52,401 nucleotides of DNA from assembly GCA_030018265.1 (NCBI GenBank), contig JASEFX010000016.1:1-52401 (forward strand), given 5' to 3'. The stretch is from Candidatus Saccharicenans sp. Lineage in GTDB: Bacteria; Acidobacteriota; Aminicenantia; Aminicenantales; Saccharicenantaceae. Position numbers and translations under genes: made by a program. The notes beneath the pieces were generated by a model. The model was given only the letters and a program-made list of their open reading frames with translations. It did no database searches and was not told the DNA's origin. Below, in pieces: positions 43,929 through 51,631 of the stretch (position 1 is its first letter; every line of letters starts with the position of its first letter).

Positions 43929-44338
43929 TTTTCTATTTGTTTTTTTAATTTTACCAGATTCCCGGAAAATAATCTTCTGATATCTTTCGATAATCCTGGT
44001 TAGATCACGAACAAAACTTATACGCGTTCACACATAATTTGATTTCTTTTAAATAAAACATAATTTTCGAAAAGACCGTTTCTTTCAATCCATGTCTCTA
44101 ATACCTTTGAGCCTTCAGGCTGGAAATTATTCCAGAACCCAACGGCCTGAATTTGCCGGCTTCAGCCATTTTTTTCATATTTTTATTATCCAGATCTATC
44201 TCCATAGCTGTAAATTAATTCGCCTTTTTGGATTATGCTTATTCAAAAAATTGAATTTGAATAAGCTGCTTTCTCCTGCCTAATTTATAAATTATTTACT
44301 TTCAGTAAAATAAATTATTTTCCCAATCAGAAAATAAA
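43929..44338. other. AT-rich control region upstream of the TonB-dependent receptor
   Basis: About 410 bases without a supported gene; the 63-codon frame at 44092-44283 lacks a family match. It holds a palindrome, CTGGAA-ATTA-TTCCAG (44120-44135), about 205-220 bases upstream of the sigma-54 promoter, the distance range typical for enhancer sites. Confidence 0.45.
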
Positions 44339-44354
44339 TGGCACAAAAATTGCT
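44339..44354 (+). promoter_or_regulatory. Sigma-54 promoter (TGGCAC-A-N4-TTGCT)
   Basis: A second exact -24/-12 match: GG at 44340-44341, GC at 44352-44353. It differs from the first site (39490) only in the N4 (AAAA instead of AATA) and the last base. Transcription should start near 44365, giving a leader of about 130 bases for the receptor gene. Confidence 0.8.
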
Positions 44355-44421
44355 TGATTTTAGATCGAAAATTTAATAAAAAAATGGTGAATGTTAGTGT
44401 TTACTTCCCATAAGGAAGGAG

Positions 44422-44472
44422 GTGAGAAAAAAAGGAAAGAAGGGCAAAAAATATTGGATCGAGGGAAATTAA
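44422..44472 (+). CDS. Possible 16-residue basic leader peptide in the receptor mRNA
   Basis: In the leader of the receptor gene a GTG at 44422 is preceded by a purine-rich AAGGAAGGAG and opens a frame of 16 codons: MRKKGKKGKKYWIEGN, then TAA. It ends 25 bases before the receptor's GTG. Seven of 16 residues are Arg/Lys. It could be a regulatory leader, or simply a strong ribosome-binding stretch followed by chance codons. Confidence 0.25.
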   Translation: MRKKGKKGKKYWIEGN

Positions 44473-44497
44473 TCTCATCTTGAAAGGAGGAGGAAAA

Positions 44498-47248
44498 GTG
44501 ATTAAAAAGTTTCTGGTTTCATTGATGATTGTGTTGATGCTGACTCCTCTGGCTTTCTCCCAGTCCAGGGAGACCGGTTCTATCACCGGAACCGTGACGG
44601 ACGAATCGGGTTCTCCGCTGCCTGGAGTTTCGGTAACCATTTCCAGCCCAAGCCTTATGGGCACCAGGTCAGCGGTAACCGATGCCAGAGGCGTCTACAG
44701 GTTCCCGGCTCTGCCGCCTGGAACTTACACGGTTAAAGCCGAATTGCAGGGCTTTGCCACAGTTGTATATTCAGACATCCGTTTGACCACAACGGTAACC
44801 CTGACGGTGGACATCGTCATGAAGCCGGCTGCACTGGCTGAAGAAGTTACAGTCGTGGCCAAGGCGCCTACAGTTGACGTTAAGTCGACCGAAACCGCTT
44901 CTGTCTCTCTGAGCAATGAGCTGCTGCGCAACATTCCTTACAGCCAGTTTACGGCTGACATCGTCAATATGGCTCCTGGCGTTACCAATAACGTCGCTTT
45001 CGGTGCTTCTCAGAACACCGGTATCGCCTACACCATGGACGGTGTCAACGTGGCCGACCCTGAAGCCGGTTCTGCCTGGGTGTTTTCAGACCACAATATA
45101 GTGGAAGAAGCCAAGATCATGGGCGTCGGACTTCCGGCTGAGTACGGCAACTTCACCGGCGTCATCTTTAACCTGATCACCAAGTCGGGAGGAAACAACT
45201 TCTCCGGCCATATGGAATTCGACTTCCAGGGACGGAAAGATGATTTCCCGAAAGGCTTCTGGGTTACCACCAACAATAAAAAATACGTCAACGATTTCCC
45301 CACCATTACTTCACCATTGCTCAAACTGATGGATGCCAACGCTCATCTGGGCGGCCCGATCATCCGGGATAAACTCTGGTTCTACGTTGGCCTGCAGTAC
45401 TACAGGACCTGGCGTTATCCCACCGGGTTCCCCGAGGCAGTTGATTACAAGCAACCAAGGAGCTTCTTAAAAATCTCAGCCCAGGTGACGCCTTCACTCA
45501 GCATGTTGGGTTCTCTGCAGATTGACACTTATGACGGAATTAACCGCGGAGCGGGCGCCAATGTGTCGCCTGAAGCCACGGTGACCCAGAAATCCCCAGA
45601 AGTTGTCGGTAATTTCAGCCTGACAAAAATAATAAGCTCCAAAACATTCTTCGATCTGAAAGGCGCCTATTTCTGGGGTTATTACTATCTTGATCCTGAA
45701 GTTGGTATGGAACCCTATATGCATTTCGATTTTGCTGAAAACTTTAGACGGTATAGTTCTGGTTATTATTTTTATGCCGACAGAACCCGTTTCCAGACAA
45801 ATGCCAGCCTGAGCCATTACGTGGAGGATTTCTACGGGTCCCACGATTTTAAATTCGGTGCTGAATTTGAAAGGTCAACTGTCAGAAACAGATATGGCTT
45901 TACCGGCCAGGGTGGAGAACTTGGCGATCATGTTCAATACTACGATTATTATGGATATCCATACCTCGCCTATCAATATGCCGGTTATGACACCCGCACA
46001 AAATACACCCGTCTCGAAGCCTTCGCCCAGGATTCCTGGCAGGTTACCAGACGCCTTAACATCAGCGCCGGAGTCAGATTCAGTTTCTACTGGGGTCAGG
46101 TAAGAGATATTTCCGGAAATGTTTATACCAACAACAGGATAAGCCCGAGAATTGGTTTCACCTATGACCTGTTCGGTGACAAGAGCACCGTCCTCAAAGC
46201 CCACTACGGACATTTCGCCGAAGCCATGCTGGCCAGCTATCACGACCGCCTGAATCCCGACAGCGCTTACAATGATTATGTGGGATATTACTTTGATTAC
46301 GATATCGGGCAATGGGTTGAATGGTTCAGAATTGTGCACGAATCACTCTACAAAATGGATCCAGATATCAAGCATCCCTACATGGAACAGTGGACGGTGA
46401 GCATCGAAAGAGAGCTATTCAAGGACGCTTCCTTCACCATCGCTTACATCAACCGCAGATGGAAAAACATAATTACGCCAATTGACCTTAATGCTGATTA
46501 CATTGAGACAACGGTCAGCGTACCCAATTTCGGAGATTACACGGTTTACGAGCGGACTCTGGAAACGCTTGAAAATCCAGATTATCTGATAACCAACATC
46601 GAAAAAGCTTACAAAGATGGATATCCCTGGATAATGATGAAGCCATACCGGAGATACCACGGTATCCAGTTCCAGTTCAACAAACGTTTCTCCAACCGGT
46701 GGCAGCTGCTGGCTTCTTACACTCTGTCGAAAGCCTGGGGCACTCTGGACAACGGCTTTGCCGACGATATCGGTTGGGGTGGTGACCGTTACGATCCCAA
46801 CTACTGGATCAATGCTGACGGAAATTCCACTTACGACCCGACCCATATGATTAAGATTCAGGGCACTTACGTTATCCCGTGGATTGATCTGAGTGTTAAT
46901 GTTTATTATCACGGAACCACCGGTAATACCTGGACCACAAGATACAGAACTCAGCGGTTCAACCAGGGCAGAATCACCTTCTTCATCGAACCCAGAGGTT
47001 CGCATCACTATCCGATGGACCACCAGATAGACATTCGACTGGAAAAGATTTTCACCTTCCAGAACAAATACCGCCTGGGTTTGATAGTAGACATCTTCAA
47101 TCTGCTCAACGTCGACACCATCACCTCCTGGGGTACGCGCTGGATGTATGACTGGAGGCCCACTCAGTGGCCTTCAACCAACGGTCACCAGCTGTACAGC
47201 ATCGTCAACCCGAGACAGGCTCGAGTCGGTATCCGCTTGATGTTCTAA
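44498..47248 (+). CDS. TonB-dependent receptor with N-terminal CarboxypepD-regulatory domain
   Basis: A 916-residue outer-membrane protein. A signal peptide (FLVSLMIVLMLTPLAFSQS) is followed by a carboxypeptidase-regulatory beta domain (GSITGTVTDESGSPLPGVSV), a plug domain (about residues 115-240, with YTMDGVNVADPEAGS and AEYGNFTGVIFNLITKSGG) and a beta-barrel ending RQARVGIRLMF with the expected terminal Phe. The type resembles the Oar/SusC-like receptors of Acidobacteriota and Myxococcota, which take up oligosaccharides, peptides or other large substrates. The GTG at 44498 follows GGAGGAGG; a TTG at 44480 is rejected. Sigma-54 promoter upstream and strong terminator downstream. No SusD-like partner is seen. 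Confidence 0.93.
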   Translation: MIKKFLVSLMIVLMLTPLAFSQSRETGSITGTVTDESGSPLPGVSVTISSPSLMGTRSAVTDARGVYRFPALPPGTYTVKAELQGFATVVYSDIRLTTTVTLTVDIVMKPAALAEEVTVVAKAPTVDVKSTETASVSLSNELLRNIPYSQFTADIVNMAPGVTNNVAFGASQNTGIAYTMDGVNVADPEAGSAWVFSDHNIVEEAKIMGVGLPAEYGNFTGVIFNLITKSGGNNFSGHMEFDFQGRKDDFPKGFWVTTNNKKYVNDFPTITSPLLKLMDANAHLGGPIIRDKLWFYVGLQYYRTWRYPTGFPEAVDYKQPRSFLKISAQVTPSLSMLGSLQIDTYDGINRGAGANVSPEATVTQKSPEVVGNFSLTKIISSKTFFDLKGAYFWGYYYLDPEVGMEPYMHFDFAENFRRYSSGYYFYADRTRFQTNASLSHYVEDFYGSHDFKFGAEFERSTVRNRYGFTGQGGELGDHVQYYDYYGYPYLAYQYAGYDTRTKYTRLEAFAQDSWQVTRRLNISAGVRFSFYWGQVRDISGNVYTNNRISPRIGFTYDLFGDKSTVLKAHYGHFAEAMLASYHDRLNPDSAYNDYVGYYFDYDIGQWVEWFRIVHESLYKMDPDIKHPYMEQWTVSIERELFKDASFTIAYINRRWKNIITPIDLNADYIETTVSVPNFGDYTVYERTLETLENPDYLITNIEKAYKDGYPWIMMKPYRRYHGIQFQFNKRFSNRWQLLASYTLSKAWGTLDNGFADDIGWGGDRYDPNYWINADGNSTYDPTHMIKIQGTYVIPWIDLSVNVYYHGTTGNTWTTRYRTQRFNQGRITFFIEPRGSHHYPMDHQIDIRLEKIFTFQNKYRLGLIVDIFNLLNVDTITSWGTRWMYDWRPTQWPSTNGHQLYSIVNPRQARVGIRLMF

Positions 47249-47268
47249 GATCCAGACTGAAAAATACA

Positions 47269-47299
47269 GGGCGGCAGGTTTTCCTGCCGCCCTTTTTTT
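47269..47299 (+). terminator. Rho-independent terminator of the TonB-dependent receptor
   Basis: A 10-bp perfect GC-rich stem (47269-47278 with 47283-47292; GGGCGGCAGG / CCTGCCGCCC), TTTT loop and seven T's (47293-47299). Confidence 0.95.
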
Positions 47300-47442
47300 A
47301 TGCCTTTTCTATTCCCTCTGAACAGCAGTCACAGAATATATTCGATAAAAATAAAATAAATTTTCCGGTTCCAATCCCTTCTTATCAACCCATAATCTAC
47401 TTCTCAGAATCAAACTTTTCTTTCCTGAGAAGAGCCCTGTGA

Positions 47443-47448
47443 TATAAT
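47443..47448 (+). promoter_or_regulatory. TATAAT -10 box, leaderless configuration, for the sulfatase-TPR gene
   Basis: Exact TATAAT ending eight bases before the ATG at 47457. The -35 is weak (TTTCCT at 47421-47426). There is no Shine-Dalgarno. Confidence 0.45.
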
Positions 47449-47456
47449 TAAAAACG

Positions 47457-49763
47457 ATGTCCAGAAAAATTTTATTGATGCTGGCAGCCCTGTTTCTGGT
47501 GGGAGCAGCTATTTTTCTTCTTATTATAAGTAAAAGCCCGGGGCCCCGGGACCTTCGAGGCCATAACGACTTCAACGTCATTTTGATCACCGTTGACACC
47601 CTGCGGGCAGATCGAGTGGGATGCTACGGTTTTATCCCTGATGTGACTCCGACCATGAATAAAATGGCTGCCAGCGGAGTTCGCTTTGAAAAATGCATCG
47701 CTCAGACTCCTTTAACCCTTCCCTCTCACACCACCATTCTCACCGGCACCCTGCCTGTTCATCACGGCGTTCGCGATAATGGCGGGTTCGTCGTCCCGCC
47801 CCAACTTCAGACGATGGCTGAATGCTTCAAGTCGGCCGGCTACACCACAGCCGCCTTTGTTTCCGCTTACGTGCTGGATTCAAAATGGGGACTGAATCAG
47901 GGATTTGACTATTATTTTGACCGGTTTGACCTCGGACGGTTTGAAAAAATTTCTCTCGGAGAAGTCCAGCGACGAGCAGAGGAAACCATCAACGAAACCC
48001 TGAACTGGCTCGAGAAAAACAGAACTCAGAAATTTTTTGTCTGGGTACATCTCTACGACCCTCATACTCCTTATGACCCTCCGGAACCTTACAGAACTCA
48101 ATTCCAGGACCGTCCCTATCTCGGTGAAATCGCCTACACCGACAGCCAGCTGGCTCGATATTGGAGTTATCTGGAAAAGGAAAAACTCCTCGACCGCACT
48201 TTCGTTGTGCTTGCCTCAGACCACGGAGAAAGCCTCGGCGAACACGGAGAAGCCACTCATGGCTTTTTTGTTTATCAGGGCGCGATCAGGGTTCCCTTAA
48301 TTTTCGTCACCCCCTTTCCCCGATATCAGGGAAAAACCTATGAGGGAGTGGTTACCCTTGCCGATATCATGCCGACTGTGCTTGAAATGACCGGTTTGCC
48401 GGTTCCCTCTGAAGTTCAGGGCCAGAGCCTGCTCCGTTATTTCGGTGGCAGGCGAAAACCGGAAGAGAGACTGGCTTATTCTGAAACCTTTTATCCACGC
48501 TACCATTACGGCTGGTCAGAACTCCGCAGCTTTCAGAATAATCGCTATAAATTAATCATCGCTCCGATCCCCGAGCTTTATGACCTGAAAAACGACCCTG
48601 AAGAGCAGAAAAATCTGGTCTATATCGAAAAGAACACCTACGAAAAACTTACCAGACTGGCCGAAGAATTTGAAAAGAAGGCCGGGGAGAAAGCCATCGA
48701 ACCTGATTTTGCCTCGGTTGACGAAGAAACCAGAGAAAAGCTGGCCGCTCTGGGCTATCTCGGTTCGTTTATCGACCCGGCAAAACTTGCAGGGAAAATT
48801 CTGGCTGACCCGAAGGATAAGATTCATATTTTTAATGAAATCTCCGCTGCCCGAGAAACCGGAATGGCCGGCAATTTCGAAGAAGCTATAAGCAGATTAA
48901 AAAAGATACTCGACGATGACCCGAACATCAGCGATGGTTTCTTTGCCCTGGGCAATATTTACTTTAAGGCTAAAAGATTCAAGGAAGCAGCGGAAGCCTT
49001 TCACCGGGCGCTGGACTTAAAACCTGACGATTCCTTTGCCGTCATCAACATCCTTAACTGTTATGCCGCGCTCGGCAAACTGGAACAGGCAGAAGAGTTT
49101 GTGCTAGAACACATAAAAAAGGGTTTCGAAGATCCACAATTTTATTACGCTCTCGGTTCTCTTTACGCCCTTAGAGGAAATTACGATAAAGCCCTGCCTT
49201 ACTTTGAAGAATGCCTGAAAAAGAATCCACGTTCAGCTTCTGCCCACAATGCCATAGCCGCCATCTGTCTGAATCGCGATGACCTCAGCTGCGCCGAAAA
49301 ACACCTGAAAGCCGCCAGGGAATTAAACCCGACTCTGCTCAACCTCCGCTACAATCTGGCCCAGCTCTACGAAAAACAAAATCGCCTGACAGAAGCCATG
49401 GAACTTTACCGCCAGGAAATTGCCGATTCTCCAAACCACTTTAAGGCTCTTTTCAACCTGGCCCGTCTGTACCGCCTTCAGGGCAGAGAACAGGAAGAAC
49501 TGGAAACCCTGCAGCGAGCCCTTCAGGCCAATCCGGATTTTCCGCTAACCTACTTTTACCTGGCGCGAATATACCTGCGTCGCGGCCAGAACTACCGGGA
49601 AGCTATACAGCTGGTGAAAAAAGGCCTTGAACTTAAACCGGAAAAAGACAACGAAGCTTTCGGTTATTTCCTGCTGGCTGACCTCTACAACCGTCTTGGG
49701 GATTACGTTTCTTCAGAAGAATACGCGCGACTGGGGAAAAAACTGGTTAACTCTCCCCGCTGA
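47457..49763 (+). CDS. Membrane-anchored sulfatase-fold hydrolase fused to TPR repeats
   Basis: 768 residues. An N-terminal helix (ILLMLAALFLVGAAIFLLII) anchors a sulfatase/alkaline-phosphatase-superfamily domain (about 38-410) with metal-binding ITVDTLRADR and ASDHGESLGEHGEATHG. About seven TPR units fill residues 450-768 (for example AEAFHRALDLKPDD). The usual sulfatase nucleophile motif Cys/Ser-x-Pro-Ser-Arg is replaced by Thr87-Leu-Pro-Ser-His91, so formylglycine cannot form and Thr87 is the likely nucleophile. The enzyme may be a phosphodiesterase, phosphotransferase or phosphonate-type hydrolase rather than a sulfatase. The TPRs suggest a scaffold partner. It lies immediately after the receptor gene. 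Confidence 0.87.
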   Translation: MSRKILLMLAALFLVGAAIFLLIISKSPGPRDLRGHNDFNVILITVDTLRADRVGCYGFIPDVTPTMNKMAASGVRFEKCIAQTPLTLPSHTTILTGTLPVHHGVRDNGGFVVPPQLQTMAECFKSAGYTTAAFVSAYVLDSKWGLNQGFDYYFDRFDLGRFEKISLGEVQRRAEETINETLNWLEKNRTQKFFVWVHLYDPHTPYDPPEPYRTQFQDRPYLGEIAYTDSQLARYWSYLEKEKLLDRTFVVLASDHGESLGEHGEATHGFFVYQGAIRVPLIFVTPFPRYQGKTYEGVVTLADIMPTVLEMTGLPVPSEVQGQSLLRYFGGRRKPEERLAYSETFYPRYHYGWSELRSFQNNRYKLIIAPIPELYDLKNDPEEQKNLVYIEKNTYEKLTRLAEEFEKKAGEKAIEPDFASVDEETREKLAALGYLGSFIDPAKLAGKILADPKDKIHIFNEISAARETGMAGNFEEAISRLKKILDDDPNISDGFFALGNIYFKAKRFKEAAEAFHRALDLKPDDSFAVINILNCYAALGKLEQAEEFVLEHIKKGFEDPQFYYALGSLYALRGNYDKALPYFEECLKKNPRSASAHNAIAAICLNRDDLSCAEKHLKAARELNPTLLNLRYNLAQLYEKQNRLTEAMELYRQEIADSPNHFKALFNLARLYRLQGREQEELETLQRALQANPDFPLTYFYLARIYLRRGQNYREAIQLVKKGLELKPEKDNEAFGYFLLADLYNRLGDYVSSEEYARLGKKLVNSPR

Positions 49764-49807
49764 ATGCCGGCCGCAAATCAGGTAATAATTCAGCAGCGAT
49801 ATCTGTC

Positions 49808-50740
49808 CTAAAATTCGAATTTAAGTTTCTTTTCCGATTTTTTCTTTTCTGTCTTATTTTCAACTTCCACTTTTAAGGTAAACGGCGATTTGCCCCTGAT
49901 TTCTGCCTGAAGTTCCAGCTCATAGCTCCTGTCAAATTTCTCCTTAAGTTCAGCCGGCGTGAGCGAAATTTCGGCCGTGCGGCTGCCCTCCCAGATTTTC
50001 TGTCCTCCCGCATCTTCTATCTCAGCTTTAACTTCAATGACCGTTTCCAGTTTATTCTGAACGGCTTTAAACCAGATCTGGTTATAGGGCAGGCTGACCA
50101 CAATCAGAGCTTCCCCCGATTCCTTTCTTTCCATTCTGACTTCAAAATCGATGGTCCTGCTGCCCTCAAACATTCTCCCGCCGGGCTGGTTCCACCTGAC
50201 CTGGGTCTGGGTAATCTCGGCAATCTGCCTGGCGTTCGCAGGGTCAAGCTGATAGTCGCCGTTCCAGAACCGGTCAACAAAATATATCTGATAAAAACCG
50301 TAATGCCATATTTCCACCGGATAACCGTAAAAACTCTGCCCGCGGGGATAAGTTTCCCTGTGGTCTGGAGGACCGAGTGTCACCCAGATCCGGCCGCGGT
50401 CGGTGAGCCAGCCAGGTCGGCCCCCCTCTCTGAACAATCTGTTCGCCTGTTCAATCCGAAGAAAATATTCTTCTTTGAATTCGTTAACTTCGGTTTCCGG
50501 CACAGGATCGCGCCGCCTCCAGAATTCTTCAATGAAGTTTTTTCTTTCTGATGGTTGAAGGTTAAGGAAAGTTTTTCTTTCTTCCGGCGAGATTATGTAC
50601 CTTACCACTGAGAGGAATTCTTTATCCTCAGGGCCGAGCGATTTCTCCTTCTGTATTGACTGGCAACCGCTGATGAAAGTCAGGATAGCCAGAAAATAAA
50701 ACAAAAAAAGATATTTCTCAAAAAAGCATTTTTTTCTCAT
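49808..50740 (-). CDS. GWxTD-domain lipoprotein
   Basis: A 310-residue lipoprotein (signal LFYFLAILTFISGCQS, lipobox Cys) with a canonical GWxTD domain: FIEEFWRRRDPVPETEVNEF, GRPGWLTDRGRIWVTLGPPD (Trp111) and EIWHYGFYQIYFVD. It ends in a beta domain (about 180-310) rich in alternating Lys/Glu. Compared with the 41793-43928 protein it keeps the exact motif, lacks TPRs and is lipid-anchored. Function is unknown for the family. It is transcribed alone; a TATAAT lies about 35 bases upstream but no good -35 is seen. Confidence 0.85.
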   Translation of the reverse strand: MRKKCFFEKYLFLFYFLAILTFISGCQSIQKEKSLGPEDKEFLSVVRYIISPEERKTFLNLQPSERKNFIEEFWRRRDPVPETEVNEFKEEYFLRIEQANRLFREGGRPGWLTDRGRIWVTLGPPDHRETYPRGQSFYGYPVEIWHYGFYQIYFVDRFWNGDYQLDPANARQIAEITQTQVRWNQPGGRMFEGSRTIDFEVRMERKESGEALIVVSLPYNQIWFKAVQNKLETVIEVKAEIEDAGGQKIWEGSRTAEISLTPAELKEKFDRSYELELQAEIRGKSPFTLKVEVENKTEKKKSEKKLKFEF

Positions 50741-51084
50741 GATTAAATCTACCCTCTCGAACTTTCAGACAATTTCATTATACCTTAATAAACCAGATTT
50801 TTCTCTCCGGGTGGCATTAGACTGCAGTCAGGGCAATTCTCCGCTTAATTTACCTGCCAGATACCAGACTTCAGTTATTTTAGATACCGTCTTTCGTTTT
50901 TACAGAAAAGTCTGCCGCTACACCCGATTCCGGGAAGTTAATTCTCCATATTCTCCGCCACACCTTTTCTCAACTGAGGGAAAACCGGGCGCAGGCCTTT
51001 AAAAAACCAGTGCCGCTATGCTCACAGGTCTGGAATTATACCTCAGTATCGCAGGAGAAGGGCTTCCAGCAGGGAAGGGCTTCC
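50741..51084. other. Intergenic stretch between divergent genes
   Basis: About 345 bases without a supported gene. A plus-strand frame (50739-51002) has no ribosome site or family match. Confidence 0.4.
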
Positions 51085-51113
51085 TTGACAATTGCCGGTA
51101 TGGAATTTATATT
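51085..51113 (+). promoter_or_regulatory. Promoter TTGACA-17-TATATT
   Basis: Exact -35 TTGACA (51085-51090), 17-base spacer, -10 TATATT (51108-51113). The leader is about 19 bases and holds GGGAAAGGGAG before the ATG at 51139. Confidence 0.65.
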
Positions 51114-51138
51114 AAACTCGTAGGGAAAGGGAGAAAGC

Positions 51139-51624
51139 ATGGAAATTCTGATGAAAATCAAAGGTCTGGTGGTTGACCCCATTTCGAAAATGCCGATTGT
51201 GGTGCTTGAAGACCCCCTTTCTGACCGGATATTGCCGATCTGGATCGGAGTTTTTGAAGCCAACGCTATCGCCCTCAGTCTCGAGGGTATTCCCACCCCG
51301 CGCCCGATGACCCACGATCTTATGAAGAACATTCTCGAACAGCTCAACATATCGGTCGAACGGGTGGTGGTTAACGACGTCCGGGACAACACTTTTTACG
51401 CCATTATCTACTGCCGCCACAACGACATACCCTATTTAATCGATGCGCGTCCTTCAGATGCCATTGCCCTGGCCCTCAGGCTGAAAGCCCCGATATATGT
51501 GGAGGAGGAAGTCATCAAAAAGGCTCACCATTCAAAGAATGAAGACAGCCTGGAAACATCCGAAAAACTGAAAGAGTGGCTGGAAAGCCTCAAGCCTGAA
51601 GACCTGGGCAAATACAAGATGTAA
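51139..51624 (+). CDS. Bifunctional nuclease (BFN/DUF151) domain protein
   Basis: A 161-residue protein of the DUF151/BFN family. It shows IKGLVVDPISKMPIVVLED, LPIWIGVFEANAIALSLEG, RPMTHDLMKNILEQL and DARPSDAIALALRLKAPIYV, the typical signature. Members, including Thermotoga TM0160, have RNase/DNase activity reported for plant and bacterial homologues; the biological role is unclear. A near-consensus promoter and good ribosome site support the start. It converges with the permease gene. Confidence 0.9.
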   Translation: MEILMKIKGLVVDPISKMPIVVLEDPLSDRILPIWIGVFEANAIALSLEGIPTPRPMTHDLMKNILEQLNISVERVVVNDVRDNTFYAIIYCRHNDIPYLIDARPSDAIALALRLKAPIYVEEEVIKKAHHSKNEDSLETSEKLKEWLESLKPEDLGKYKM

Positions 51625-51631
51625 TCGGCTA

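Noticed and set aside
44092-44283. 63-codon frame upstream of the receptor
   Set aside because: No ribosome site or family match; it overlaps the probable enhancer palindrome.
44480-44497. TTG start for the TonB-dependent receptor, adding six residues
   Set aside because: The added codons are the Shine-Dalgarno itself (GGAGGAGG); the GTG at 44498 is correctly spaced from it and begins a normal signal peptide.
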